The notes: generated by a model not told the origin, from the sequence alone. A stretch of 64,000 nucleotides of DNA from an uncultured bacterium (GCA_948467735.1 CAOKFN010000016.1:1-64000); one strand, 5' to 3'. Shown: positions 14,904 through 23,815, counted from the first letter of the stretch. Program-made: numbers and translations.

Positions 14904-15137
14904 ATGCATTTCAAAAATGATACTGACCTGTATCATGTGATAGGTAAAAATATCAAACATTACAGGAAACAAGCGCAATTAACCCAAGCACAACTTGCGG
15001 AACTAGCCAAAATCAGCATCAGCTACCTTTCTAAAATTGAAGCGGCCGGATGCAATAAAAGCCTTTCCATTTCCGTATTAAATCAGATTGCAAATGTACT
15101 TGATGTGGAAATCAACGAATTTTTTAAGGAGGAATAG
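14904..15137 (+). CDS. XRE-family HTH regulator, probable R-M controller protein
   Basis: Small DNA-binding protein of 77 aa with one helix-turn-helix of the Cro/CI type: GKNIKHYRKQAQLTQAQLAEL, then ISISYLSKIEA, then ISVLNQIANVLDV. The start at 14904 has AGAGG at fair distance; an earlier in-frame ATG at 14862 has none. It sits 3 nt before the endonuclease gene, so the two are cotranscribed. Small XRE proteins in this position act as controllers that delay endonuclease expression until the methylase has protected the chromosome. Confidence 0.85.
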   Translation: MHFKNDTDLYHVIGKNIKHYRKQAQLTQAQLAELAKISISYLSKIEAAGCNKSLSISVLNQIANVLDVEINEFFKEE

Positions 15138-15140
15138 CAT

Positions 15141-15674
15141 ATGCCCAGAAATCCAAACCTATCAGGCGGCGGTGCCAGAACAAACGAACACGGATTACAC
15201 TTTGAACAAACCACCTCATTAAACGACGCGTTAATTGCGGCGGGGTTTGAAATTCGAGACAATTATGACGTGTACCATAATGGCCGGCTCATTGGCCATT
15301 CCATAAACCAAGCCAAATTTTCAACTGTATTTTTGAGATCTCGCGGAATCGACGACAGGAGTATCAACTCCAAAAGATGGGAACCTGACGAAGCATTCAT
15401 CAATGAAATGAATCATACCGTATATATTATCGAGAAAAAATTCCAAAGCATAAGCGGATCCGTCGATGAAAAACTAGCAGCCTTTCCTTTCAAAATCTGG
15501 GAGTATAAAAAGCTTGTGGCACCAATTGGATATGACATTGTATACATATACCTGCTGTCCTCCCAATGGTTTCGGAATCCAAAATATCAAGATTATTACA
15601 ATTACATGAATGCTTTTAAATGCCCATACTATTTTGACATCCTCCCATTGGAAGCTCTTGGAATTTTTTTATAA
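15141..15674 (+). CDS. Predicted type II restriction endonuclease, PD-(D/E)xK type
   Basis: Protein of 177 aa with a segment WEPDEAFINEMNHTVYIIEKKF followed by QSISGSVDEKL. The spaced acidic residues and E-x-K (IIEKKFQ) fit a PD-(D/E)xK nuclease core, as does the conserved-looking GSVDEKLAAF helix. It is encoded directly behind the controller gene and divergent from a methylase, the usual layout of a C-regulated type II system. The recognition site cannot be inferred. The ribosome-binding site AAGGAGG is strong. No truncation is visible. Confidence 0.75.
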   Translation: MPRNPNLSGGGARTNEHGLHFEQTTSLNDALIAAGFEIRDNYDVYHNGRLIGHSINQAKFSTVFLRSRGIDDRSINSKRWEPDEAFINEMNHTVYIIEKKFQSISGSVDEKLAAFPFKIWEYKKLVAPIGYDIVYIYLLSSQWFRNPKYQDYYNYMNAFKCPYYFDILPLEALGIFL

Positions 15675-15689
15675 GATTTATATAATATT

Positions 15690-15714
15690 GGAGGGGCAGC
15701 TAAATCACCCCTCC
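15690..15714. terminator. 7-bp GC hairpin between convergent endonuclease and rpsI
   Basis: GGAGGGG (15690-15696) pairs with CCCCTCC (15708-15714). No clear T-tract follows in either direction, so termination strength is uncertain. It is the right border of the R-M island. Confidence 0.45.
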
Positions 15715-15796
15715 ATAAAAATTCTAAAATATCAATCCGGTACTTACAATAAAATCACTAACAACACCTTGCGACAGAAGATCGGATCGTCACGGA

Positions 15797-16192
15797 TTAT
15801 CGCTTGGAGAACTGCGGCGCACGTCTTGCAGCCTTCAAACCGTACTTCTTTCTCTCCTTCATACGAGGGTCTCTTGTGAGGTATCCTGCTTTCTTCAAAG
15901 CAGGCCTGTACTCAGCGTCTGCCTGAAGCAGAGCCCTTGCAATACCATGTCTGATTGCGCCTGCCTGACCTGTGGTGCCGCCGCCCCGTACATTTACCAG
16001 AACGTCAAACTTGTCTGCGGTGTTGGTTGCCGCCAGAGGCTGACGGACGATGACCTTCAGGGTCTCCATTCCAAAATAATCATCCATAGTTCTCTTATTA
16101 ATCGTAACATCGCCTTTGCCGGGAACTAAATATACGCGGGCGATGGATTTCTTTCTTCTGCCTGTGCCATAATATCTTTCTGTCTTAGCCAT
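15797..16192 (-). CDS. rpsI: 30S ribosomal protein S9
   Basis: Small-subunit head protein whose C-terminal tail reaches the P-site tRNA. The 131-aa product starts MAKTERYYGTGRRKKSIARV, holds the GGGTTGQAGAIRHGIARAL signature, and ends in the expected basic tail RAPQFSKR. It follows rplM by 21 nt in the conserved rplM-rpsI pair. Confidence 0.98.
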   Translation of the reverse strand: MAKTERYYGTGRRKKSIARVYLVPGKGDVTINKRTMDDYFGMETLKVIVRQPLAATNTADKFDVLVNVRGGGTTGQAGAIRHGIARALLQADAEYRPALKKAGYLTRDPRMKERKKYGLKAARRAPQFSKR

Positions 16193-16213
16193 GATTTTTT
16201 ATCCTCCTATCCC

Positions 16214-16642
16214 TTAGAATGTCAGCACTTCCGGCTTCTGTGCCGCATGCTTGTGCTCAGGCCCTGCATATACATATAATTTTGTATACATCTGCCTTCC
16301 TAAAGGTCCTTTGGGAAGCATTCCTTTCACTGCCAGCTCCACCACCGACTCCGGCTTCTTTGCCAGCTTCTCTCTCAAGGTGGTTTCCTTCATGCCGCCC
16401 ACATATTCCGAATGGTGATAATATATCTTCTGATCCAGTTTTCTGCCTGTTACCTTTACCTTCTCCGCATTGACAATAATCACATAATCTCCCGTATCCA
16501 TATGAGGAGTAAAGATAGGCTTATTCTTACCTCTTAAAATCTTGGCAGCCTCTGAGGCAAGGCGGCCCAAAGTCATACCCGCAGCATCTACTACATACCA
16601 TTTTCTATTGATGGTAGCTGGACTTGCCATAAATGTTTTCAT
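16214..16642 (-). CDS. rplM: 50S ribosomal protein L13
   Basis: Early-assembly large-subunit protein. The 142-aa product starts MKTFMASPATINRKWYVVDA and has LGRLAS and the MLPKGPLGRQM signature. The frame is open further upstream, but the ATG at 16642 has GGAGGG at good spacing and gives the family length. It heads the rplM-rpsI operon behind a consensus promoter and a leader of about 160 nt. Confidence 0.97.
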   Translation of the reverse strand: MKTFMASPATINRKWYVVDAAGMTLGRLASEAAKILRGKNKPIFTPHMDTGDYVIIVNAEKVKVTGRKLDQKIYYHHSEYVGGMKETTLREKLAKKPESVVELAVKGMLPKGPLGRQMYTKLYVYAGPEHKHAAQKPEVLTF

Positions 16643-16803
16643 TACGTTCCCTCCATATTGCTTTTCCATTTGTTGTTCCAAATACGCTATATTCCACAGA
16701 TGTCCGGCTGCTTCTTATATGACTTTGGAACGGCTTGTCTTGTCTTTTCTATTCTAAATGCTTCGCCGGGGCTTTGGCTCCGCATTTTGAAGCGTTGTCA
16801 CAT
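16643..16803 (-). other. Leader of rplM-rpsI, possible L13-type autoregulatory leader
   Basis: About 160 nt between the predicted start site and rplM. It can fold a stem around AATGC...GCATT (16759-16790 region). Firmicutes often carry an L13-binding leader here (established for Bacillus), but I could not match the consensus by eye, so this is inference from position. Confidence 0.35.
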
Positions 16804-16809
16804 TTTTAT

Positions 16810-16838
16810 ATTTTACTATAAGCGAAATCTTATGTCAA
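16810..16838 (-). promoter_or_regulatory. Promoter of rplM-rpsI
   Basis: Minus strand TTGACA (16838-16833), 17-bp spacer, TAAAAT (16815-16810). Confidence 0.88.
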
Positions 16839-16874
16839 CTACTATTTTTCCAAAACACGGCAGATATGCCTCTG

Positions 16875-16943
16875 CGCTTCATCCAAATATGCCTTTTCAC
16901 CTCATCTAAATATGTCTTTTCGCCTCGTCCGAACACGCCTTTC
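16875..16943. repeat. Three 23-bp degenerate tandem repeats
   Basis: Units at 16875-16897, 16898-16920 and 16921-16943 share the pattern CRCYTCRTCYRAAYAYGYCTTT. They lie just upstream of the rplM promoter in a 660-nt stretch (16643-17304) without a gene. Confidence 0.75.
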
Positions 16944-17026
16944 ATTCTTTCTATAAAGCGGCCGCCCTCAGAGCCGCCCTTATGCCGGTCCGGAATGCCT
17001 GCTTTGCCAAAATCCTTCAGCCATGG

Positions 17027-17055
17027 TTGCTTGGGGGTAAAAAGTATGGTATCAT
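17027..17055 (+). promoter_or_regulatory. Promoter of the cell-wall-binding protein gene
   Basis: TTGCTT (17027-17032), 17-bp spacer, TATCAT (17050-17055). It implies a GC-rich 5' leader of about 240 nt. The frame is open in the leader but has no start with a ribosome-binding site and no protein-like content. Confidence 0.55.
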
Positions 17056-17304
17056 ACTGGATGGAGGCAGGCTCTCTTGTCAGCCTATGACGAAGAGCCG
17101 CATAGTCATCAACCCCGCGGCAGGCAGCGTGGTATGCGGCCCTTGGGGCAGACGCCAAGGATACGTGCATGCACGCTTGCGGCTCATTGCTCAACGGGCC
17201 ATGTATGCCTGCGGGGTTCAAATATCTCGCGTCAACAGCCGAAGGTCTGCGCTGCGGCGTTCGGCTCACTGTCCGCGGGAATCAACCGGAGGTACAATAA
17301 AAAA

Positions 17305-19533
17305 ATGATAAACAGAAAAAATGAAAAACAGAAAGCATTCCGATCCGCGGCGGGAAGAATCGCTGTCGGCATGGCGGCGGCCGTTTTGGCCGCAGGCATC
17401 CTTCCCTCAGCCGTTTTGGCGGAAGATGCCAAGGAGTGGCGGGAGGAAAACGGGTACCTTTACTGGTACGAAAACGGCGTAAAGCAGGGACTTGAAGGCA
17501 GGGGAAAGGAAATCTATGACCCCGCGTCCAACGCATGGTACTGGCTGGACGCCGTTGACGGAGGCCGGAAAGCCGTCGGCAAGGACGTCTATCAGGAATC
17601 CGCCGCGGGACAGTGGGGCGATTACATCGGAGAAGACGGACAGCTCTGGGGCAAATGGGTTCGCTACGATGAGAACGGCGGAATGGTCAAAGGCTGGGAT
17701 ACCAATAAGGACGGCGTTTATTTCTTTGACGAAGTCTACGGAACCATGGCAAAAGGTTACGCCGCCATCGGAACCGCGGAATACTATTTCAATCCCGATA
17801 CGGGCGTTCGGGAACGGGAACTCGGAGAAGTACCGGAAAACGGCTGGAAGCATATGGACGGAAACGATTACTGGTACGAGGGATACGTCCGTCAAGGTTA
17901 CAGCATAAACACGGATTACAGAGGAAAAGAAATCTATGATCCCGCGTCCGACGCGTGGTACTGGCTGGATAATGTGGACGGCGGTAAAAAAGCGGCGGGC
18001 AAGGACGTCTATCAGGAATCCGCCGCAGGACAGTGGGGCGATTATGCGGGGGACGACGGCGAACGCTATGGCAAATGGGTCCGCTACGACAGCAATGGCC
18101 ACATGGTCAAGGGATGGAATACCAATGAAAACGGCACCTACTATTTTGACCCCGTCTATGGAACCATGGCGAAGGGCCCGGCAGCGATCGACGGAATACA
18201 ATATGAATTTGACAGGGATTCCGGCATAATGATCGAACAAAAAGAGATGGCCGGCACTCCCAGCCTCAATATACACCGGCAGGATTACACGGTCTGGGAG
18301 GATCCCGTGAATTCCTATCTGTGCGCGGGAAAAGACGGGAACTTTTATCGAATCGAGTACATAAAACAGGCTGTTACTATGGACGGAGATGAAATAAAGG
18401 AAGATAAGAACAGACTGATTGTGGAAGAATACAATAAGGACTATCTTCTGGTCAATCAGTTTGAGCTTCCGATGGAGCTGAGCCTTTGGGGCGGATTTTA
18501 CGCGGGCGCCGACGCGAATTTTCTTGTTTTCGGGGAGAAGAACGCCGCGCAGGATAACGGAGCGGAAGTATTCCGCATTGTAAAATACAGCAAGGAATGG
18601 GAACGTCAGGGGGCGGCAGGCCTCTACGGGGCAAATACCACCGTTCCTTTTAACGCCTCCAGCGTCAGGATGGCGGAAACAGACCATATCCTGTACGTCA
18701 TCACGGGTCATCAAATGTATCAATCTTCCGACGGGCGCAATCATCAGGCGAACGTACATATTGCCATCGATAAAGACAAGATGGAAATTACGGACTCCCG
18801 AACCGTAGTTTCCAATATCGGCACAGGGTATGTGAGTCATTCTTTTAACCAGTTTATCCAAGTGGACGACGACCGGGTCCTGACGGTAAATCACGGAGAC
18901 GCATATCCCCGGGCGATTGTGCTGGGCCGATTCTCTGCTTCCGCGGACACAGGTAAATTCGGCGGTTATAAGAGCCTGAATGTTTTACCCTTCCAAGGCT
19001 CCATCGGAGATAATGCCACAAACGCGGCGGCAGGCGGCTTTGAAGTATCCGATACCAGTTATCTGATTGCCGGAAATATGGTACCGCAGGATCAGAATTG
19101 GCGCTCATATAACACCCGGAATATTTTTCTGGCTGTGGTACCCAAGGATGATTTTCCGAACGGAAACGTTCTGCTGAAACAGGTGACTGATTATCCGGAA
19201 GGCGGGGACTACAGCGCCTCCACGCCGCACTTAGTGGAAATCTCCAAAGACAAATATGCGGTTTTGTGGGAAGAGAAGGTAAAAACAGAATACGGCTCCC
19301 GATACAATTATTCTTGGAGCGATGATGACGACATGTTTGACGACGGCAGCAGGAACAAGATAAAAATAGCTTATTTCGACGGAGAGGGAAACCAGCTGGG
19401 TGAAATTCAGGAGATGTATGCTTCCCTTTCAGACTGCCATCCTGTGGTTATCAACGGAAAAGTGATGTGGTATGCCACCGGAAACTCATGGCTGGCAGGT
19501 AAACCGCGTTTCTATGAGCTGCCTGTCAAATAG
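17305..19533 (+). CDS. Secreted protein with cell-wall-binding-type repeats and propeller-like C-terminal domain
   Basis: Exported protein of 742 aa. Residues 1-39 form a signal peptide (basic start, hydrophobic AVGMAAAVLAAGIL, cleavage near AVLA-ED). Residues about 43-170 and 181-307 are two copies of one block with an offset of 140 residues; RGKEIYDPAS occurs at 66 and 206, and VYQESAAGQWGDY in both. Motifs such as YLYWYENGVKQG and WVRYDENGGMVKGWDTN are aromatic-glycine repeats of the choline/cell-wall-binding type. The remaining 430 residues show repeated YLCAGKDGNFYRI-like and aspartate-rich strands, suggesting a beta-propeller (inference). The start at 17305 has GGAGGT. It lies plus-strand between truA and rplM, an unusual place. 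Confidence 0.85.
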   Translation: MINRKNEKQKAFRSAAGRIAVGMAAAVLAAGILPSAVLAEDAKEWREENGYLYWYENGVKQGLEGRGKEIYDPASNAWYWLDAVDGGRKAVGKDVYQESAAGQWGDYIGEDGQLWGKWVRYDENGGMVKGWDTNKDGVYFFDEVYGTMAKGYAAIGTAEYYFNPDTGVRERELGEVPENGWKHMDGNDYWYEGYVRQGYSINTDYRGKEIYDPASDAWYWLDNVDGGKKAAGKDVYQESAAGQWGDYAGDDGERYGKWVRYDSNGHMVKGWNTNENGTYYFDPVYGTMAKGPAAIDGIQYEFDRDSGIMIEQKEMAGTPSLNIHRQDYTVWEDPVNSYLCAGKDGNFYRIEYIKQAVTMDGDEIKEDKNRLIVEEYNKDYLLVNQFELPMELSLWGGFYAGADANFLVFGEKNAAQDNGAEVFRIVKYSKEWERQGAAGLYGANTTVPFNASSVRMAETDHILYVITGHQMYQSSDGRNHQANVHIAIDKDKMEITDSRTVVSNIGTGYVSHSFNQFIQVDDDRVLTVNHGDAYPRAIVLGRFSASADTGKFGGYKSLNVLPFQGSIGDNATNAAAGGFEVSDTSYLIAGNMVPQDQNWRSYNTRNIFLAVVPKDDFPNGNVLLKQVTDYPEGGDYSASTPHLVEISKDKYAVLWEEKVKTEYGSRYNYSWSDDDDMFDDGSRNKIKIAYFDGEGNQLGEIQEMYASLSDCHPVVINGKVMWYATGNSWLAGKPRFYELPVK

Positions 19534-19648
19534 GACAAGATATGCTCACAAGCGGTCAAATCTGCCATCAATTCATGAAGCCTTCCGCTCGCGAGTCGAG
19601 GATCATGGCAAATGCCAGCAGCCGCAATATAAAAGATAGCAATAAACA

Positions 19649-19690
19649 GCCGCCGCAATATGGGATTATTTCAGCTCATATCGCGGCGGC
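19649..19690. terminator. 14-bp hairpin between convergent genes
   Basis: Arms 19649-19662 and 19677-19690 pair with one mismatch, 14-nt loop. It lies between the cell-wall-binding gene and truA, which converge. No long T-tract follows, so it is a probable but weak bidirectional terminator. The rest of 19534-19762 shows nothing else. Confidence 0.5.
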
Positions 19691-19762
19691 CGTCTTATGC
19701 GGCCATAAATCAATTATGGCACGAATGCGAAAGGACGCGGCATACGTTCTTGCAGCCGCGTC

Positions 19763-20518
19763 TCATTCAAACTCGTACTTTACCAAGGTCAGTCCCCGGG
19801 CAGGCGCGGTGGGCCCCGCGGCGCTGCGGTTCAATGCCGCCAGCACCTGAGGCATGGATTCCGGTTCCCGTTTTCCCTGTCCCGCCTCCATCAGCGTTCC
19901 CGCGATAATTCTCACCATATTATACAAAAATCCGTTCCCACACACACGGATTACCAAATCATCCCCCTGCTCTTCCAGATTCAGAGAATAGATTGTCCGC
20001 ACCGTACTCTCCACCTTGGCCCCTGTCTGGCAGAAGCTCTTGAAATCATGTCTGCCTTCCAGATAAACCGCCGCCCTCCTCATCCGTTCCACATCCAAGG
20101 GCCGGTAAGTAAAATAAGAATACAGCCGCTTCACAGGCATCGGAAACTCCGCCCTGTAGATTCGATATTCGTAAGTCTTGCGGCTTGGAACATGTCTGGG
20201 ATGCCAGTCAAGGCACACTTCCTCCGACTTCTGGACGCGGATATCCTCCGGCAGCTTCTGGTTCAGCGCATATGAAATCTTTTCCGGGGGTATCCGGCTT
20301 TTTGTGTCGAACACAGCCACATTTCCCAGCGCATGTACTCCCGCGTCCGTGCGGCTGGCGCCGATTACCTGTATCCGCTCTCCCAACAGCCAAGAAAGGC
20401 ACCGATTCAGTTCTGACTCAATCGTAACCGCGTTTTCCTGCAGCTGCCATCCGTGATAATTTGTCCCGTCATAAGCCACCGTCAGACGAACCCGCCTAAT
20501 CTCCACCTGTCTTTTCAT
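19763..20518 (-). CDS. truA: tRNA pseudouridine(38-40) synthase TruA
   Basis: Isomerises uridines 38-40 in the tRNA anticodon stem. The 251-aa product has VAYDGTNYHGWQ near the start, the catalytic aspartate in GASRTDAGVHA, and GNGFLYNMVRIIAGTL near the end. AAGGAGG directly touches the annotated ATG at 20518 (no spacing); a GTG five codons in (20506) would give a spacing of 12, so the exact start is uncertain. It follows ecfT, as in many Clostridia. Confidence 0.95.
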   Translation of the reverse strand: MKRQVEIRRVRLTVAYDGTNYHGWQLQENAVTIESELNRCLSWLLGERIQVIGASRTDAGVHALGNVAVFDTKSRIPPEKISYALNQKLPEDIRVQKSEEVCLDWHPRHVPSRKTYEYRIYRAEFPMPVKRLYSYFTYRPLDVERMRRAAVYLEGRHDFKSFCQTGAKVESTVRTIYSLNLEEQGDDLVIRVCGNGFLYNMVRIIAGTLMEAGQGKREPESMPQVLAALNRSAAGPTAPARGLTLVKYEFE

Positions 20519-20627
20519 CCTCCTTTTTCCAAAAGCGCGCTTCCACAGCCTTTGAGCCCAGCGCGCCGTCCCACTCCGCCTTCTGTCCTACGTCATTTCT
20601 CAATTTTATGCCGCCAAAACTATCTTC

Positions 20628-21428
20628 TCACAGAATTCTTCCCAAAGCAATGCCTACCGCCAAATACAGCACAATAACCAAATATGCTATCCTGTCCCGC
20701 TTCCCATATATCAGCGGTTTCATCTTAGTCCTGCCCTCCCCGCCGCGATAGCATCTTGCCTCCATGGCCATGGCCAGATCATTTGCCCTGCGGAACGCTG
20801 AGATAAAAAGCGGCACCAGAAGCGGTACCATCGCCTTCGCCCTTTTGATAAGGTTTCCGGTCTCAAAATCCGCTCCTCTGGCAATCTGCGCCTTCATAAT
20901 CTTATCCGTTTCCTCCAGCAGAATCGGAATAAACCTCAAGGCAATGGACATCATCATGGCGACTTCATGGACGGGTACATGAAATATTTTCAAAGGCTTC
21001 ATCATCCTCTCCATCCCGTCCGTCAGATGATTGGGGGTGGTGGTCAGAGTCATAATCGAAGAACCGATAATCAGCATCGTCAGCCGAACCGCCATGGTTA
21101 CTGCCAGCTGCACGCCCTCCAAGGTAATGGTCAGCTTCCAGATGGATACCACTTCCGTTCCCGGCGTCAAAAACAGGTTAAACACCACCGTAAACAACAG
21201 CAGAACCAGAATCGCCTTCATGCCCCTGATCATAAACCGAAACGGCACATGGGAAAGTTTGATGACGACTGCAAGAAATACGGCCGCCGTCAAATACCCC
21301 AGATAATTTTTGAAGAAGAACAGAGAAATGATATACAAAAGCGTCCCTCCTAATTTCACTCTTGGGTCCAGCCTATGTATCACCGACTCTGTCTGATAAT
21401 ATTGTCCTAATGTTATATCTCTCAGCAT
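20628..21428 (-). CDS. ecfT: Energy-coupling factor transporter transmembrane protein EcfT
   Basis: Membrane scaffold of the ECF vitamin transporter; it couples ATP hydrolysis by EcfA1/EcfA2 to interchangeable substrate-binding S components. The 266-aa product has about six hydrophobic segments and both coupling-helix motifs: AQIARGADFE and AMEARCYRGG. No S component is encoded in the window, which fits a group II ECF module shared by several S proteins. It lies 130 nt downstream of ecfA2. Confidence 0.95.
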   Translation of the reverse strand: MLRDITLGQYYQTESVIHRLDPRVKLGGTLLYIISLFFFKNYLGYLTAAVFLAVVIKLSHVPFRFMIRGMKAILVLLLFTVVFNLFLTPGTEVVSIWKLTITLEGVQLAVTMAVRLTMLIIGSSIMTLTTTPNHLTDGMERMMKPLKIFHVPVHEVAMMMSIALRFIPILLEETDKIMKAQIARGADFETGNLIKRAKAMVPLLVPLFISAFRRANDLAMAMEARCYRGGEGRTKMKPLIYGKRDRIAYLVIVLYLAVGIALGRIL

Positions 21429-21559
21429 ATCTTTCTCTACCCGATTATCCTTAACTTATACGGCACGCCGACAAAACCTGCCGCGAATACCGACTGCCGC
21501 CCGGCTCACGAGCGGCCCACAGCCTTCAATTCCTATATCCGGCAGAACATAACCATCTC

Positions 21560-22405
21560 TCACCCCAGCGCCCGAAGCACCGTATCCGCCGCCGCCTCAA
21601 TGGTAGTGGCCGTGACGTCCACCGGCAGCCCCCTCTCCTTCAGCGCATGAAGAATATACGTAACCTGCGGTGCTGCAAGCCCTACGGTTTCCAGCTCTTT
21701 AAAATGCGCAAAAACCTCCTTGGGCGCGTCGTCATACATGACCCTTCCCTCATTCATGACAATAATTCTGTCCACATATTCCGCCACATCCTCCATGCTG
21801 TGGGACACCAGCAGTATCGTCATGCCCGTCTCTGTCTGCAGCGCCTTCACCTGATGCAGTATTTCATCCCTTCCCTTGGGATCCAGCCCCGCAGTGGGTT
21901 CGTCCAGTATCAGCACTTCCGGTTTCATTGCCAGCACTCCCGCAATCGCCGCCCTCCGCTTCTGGCCTCCGGACAGTTCAAAGGGCGACTGATAATATAA
22001 TTCCATGGGCAGCCCCACCTTGCGCAGCGCGTCAAACGCCCGAAGCTCCACTTCCTTTTTTTCCAGTCCTAAGTTCTTTGGCCCAAAGCACACATCGGTA
22101 AATACATCTATCTCAAACAACTGATGCTCCGGGTATTGAAATACCAGCCCCACCTTGCTGCGAAGCTTTTTCAGGTCGTAATCCTTATCGTAAATATCTT
22201 CCCCATTGAAATAAATATGCCCGGAAGAAGCCTTTATCAGCCCGTTCATATGCTGTACCAAGGTAGATTTTCCGGAGCCGGTATGGCCGATGATTCCCAC
22301 AAATTGTCCGTCCGGAATCTGCAGGCAGACGTCGTCCAGCGCCTTCACCGCCAGAGGGGTATTCCCCTCATAAATATAACTGATATGATCCAAAATAATC
22401 GACAT
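21560..22405 (-). CDS. ecfA2: Energy-coupling factor ATPase EcfA2
   Basis: Cytosolic ABC ATPase of the ECF transporter, 281 aa. Walker A is GHTGSGKST, the Q-loop lies in LVFQYPEHQLF, the ABC signature is ELSGGQKRR, Walker B is VLILDEPTAGLD, and the switch histidine is in LLVSHSMEDV. Second of the ecfA1-ecfA2-ecfT-truA set; 117 nt after ecfA1. Confidence 0.95.
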   Translation of the reverse strand: MSIILDHISYIYEGNTPLAVKALDDVCLQIPDGQFVGIIGHTGSGKSTLVQHMNGLIKASSGHIYFNGEDIYDKDYDLKKLRSKVGLVFQYPEHQLFEIDVFTDVCFGPKNLGLEKKEVELRAFDALRKVGLPMELYYQSPFELSGGQKRRAAIAGVLAMKPEVLILDEPTAGLDPKGRDEILHQVKALQTETGMTILLVSHSMEDVAEYVDRIIVMNEGRVMYDDAPKEVFAHFKELETVGLAAPQVTYILHALKERGLPVDVTATTIEAAADTVLRALG

Positions 22406-22522
22406 ATCCTACCTCATTTCCGCCATTATAACTTTCTTTCCTTCCATTTTCTTTCCGAATATTTTCCTCTTTATAGATAACCTCTCCTTATAAAAAATGA
22501 TACGGAAAAGAAAATACAAGCG

Positions 22523-23371
22523 TCAACGCCCTGTCAGCGCGTCCGCCAGCTCGTCTATGGTTAAAATGCCGTCGGGCAGTTTGACGCCTCTTTTTTGCAG
22601 CTCATACGCCAGCAGCGTAACCTGCGGCACATCCAGCCTAAGCTCTTTGAGTCTTTCCACCTGCGAAAAAATTTCCCGGGGCGTGCCTTCCATGGCAATT
22701 CTGCCGCTGTCCATGACAAACACCCTGTCGGCGTGGATGATTTCTTCCATATAATGAGTGATCAGGATAACCGTTACTTCCTCCACATGATTGAGGGCGC
22801 GAACCGCGCGAATCACTTCCCTGCGGCCGCTGGGGTCCAGCATGGCGGTGGGTTCGTCCAGCACAATGCATTTGGGATGCATTGCAAGAACGCCCGCAAT
22901 GGAAACTCTTTGTTTCTGGCCTCCGGAAAGCTTATTGGGAGAATGCCTGCGATATGCATACATCCCCACCGCCTTCAGGCTTTCCTCCACCCGTTCCCAT
23001 ATTTCCTTTGTGGGAATCCCCATATTCTCAGGCCCGAAGCCCACGTCCTCCTCCACCACCTGTCCAATGATCTGGTTATCGGGATTCTGAAACACCATTC
23101 CGGCTGTCTGACGGATATTCCAGATATTATCCTGCTCGGCAGTATCCATTCCGTCCACCCAGACCGTTCCCTCCGTGGGATTTAAGATCGCGTTCATATG
23201 CTTGGCAAGGGTGGATTTGCCGGAACCGTTATGTCCCAGAATGGCAATAAATTCCCCCTGCTGAATATCCATGCTCACCTGATCCACAGCCTTGGTAATT
23301 CCCTCCACATTGCCTTCTTCGTCGCGTCTGATATATTCAAATACTAAATCTTCTGTTTTGACAATTCCCAT
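22523..23371 (-). CDS. ecfA1: Energy-coupling factor ATPase EcfA1
   Basis: Partner ABC ATPase of the ECF transporter, 282 aa. Walker A is GHNGSGKST, Q-loop VFQNPDNQIIG, signature KLSGGQKQR, Walker B CIVLDEPTAMLD, and the switch histidine is in LITHYMEEI. The Q-loop and the DEPTAMLD segment are typical of EcfA1. It starts the operon with a promoter about 217 bp upstream. Confidence 0.95.
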   Translation of the reverse strand: MGIVKTEDLVFEYIRRDEEGNVEGITKAVDQVSMDIQQGEFIAILGHNGSGKSTLAKHMNAILNPTEGTVWVDGMDTAEQDNIWNIRQTAGMVFQNPDNQIIGQVVEEDVGFGPENMGIPTKEIWERVEESLKAVGMYAYRRHSPNKLSGGQKQRVSIAGVLAMHPKCIVLDEPTAMLDPSGRREVIRAVRALNHVEEVTVILITHYMEEIIHADRVFVMDSGRIAMEGTPREIFSQVERLKELRLDVPQVTLLAYELQKRGVKLPDGILTIDELADALTGR

Positions 23372-23399
23372 GACCGCATCCTCTGATTTTACCTTTTAT

Positions 23400-23580
23400 T
23401 CACCCACGGGCCGCCGGTACGCCCGGCCGATTCTGCCTCGATACACCCGCCGACGCCTTCGCCCGCCTTAGTCTCACTGCGCCCGCCGACGCCTCCGCAC
23501 TCCCTTGGCTCACTTCGCCGCCCTCGCATCCGCCCGGATTCGCTTCCGCAGACCGGCCAAAGCGTTTGTTCTTTTCTCAC
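23400..23580. other. GC-rich noncoding stretch with short direct repeats
   Basis: Within the 500-nt gap 23372-23872. The motif CGCCGACGCCT occurs twice (near 23451 and 23483), and a block CCTTGGCTCACTTCGCCGCCC near 23511 resembles one near 30082. A 66-codon minus frame here shares MGIV with the EcfA1 start but is Gly/Arg-rich and looks non-coding. Confidence 0.5.
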
Positions 23581-23587
23581 GATTCCC

Positions 23588-23616
23588 ATTATATATAATT
23601 CTTCCGTGAATTACAA
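23588..23616 (-). promoter_or_regulatory. Promoter of ecfA1-ecfA2-ecfT-truA
   Basis: Minus strand TTGTAA (23616-23611), 17-bp spacer, TATAAT (23593-23588). Confidence 0.72.
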
Positions 23617-23815
23617 CCACTTTTCTATTCCGACACGGCTTTCACCGCAGCAATTTATAATCCAATTCCCGCCGCGGGCGGCAAAACATTCCCCCGGCTT
23701 GGTATAACTTACTACGCGGCAGGCTGCGTAGAATTACACTCGGACCAGCCGCCGAATTGTCATGAAAGTCCCGGATGACAGCGTCTCCGTCCCATGGCAG
23801 AACCATGATATTTCA

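Noticed and set aside
14715..14978. 87-codon minus frame between the methylase and HTH genes
   Set aside because: Antisense to the HTH gene, Cys-rich, crosses the palindromic operator and lacks a ribosome-binding site.
16835..17269. 144-codon minus frame upstream of rplM
   Set aside because: Overlaps the rplM promoter and the 23-bp repeats; no ribosome-binding site.
17407..18894. 495-codon minus-strand frame inside the wall-binding protein gene
   Set aside because: It lies fully antisense to a plus-strand gene with signal peptide, repeats and ribosome-binding site; long open antisense frames are expected from the GC-rich codon pattern.
23389..23589. 66-codon minus frame starting MGIV like EcfA1
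   Set aside because: After four residues no similarity remains; Gly/Arg-rich repeats and a start codon overlapping the -10 box argue against a gene.
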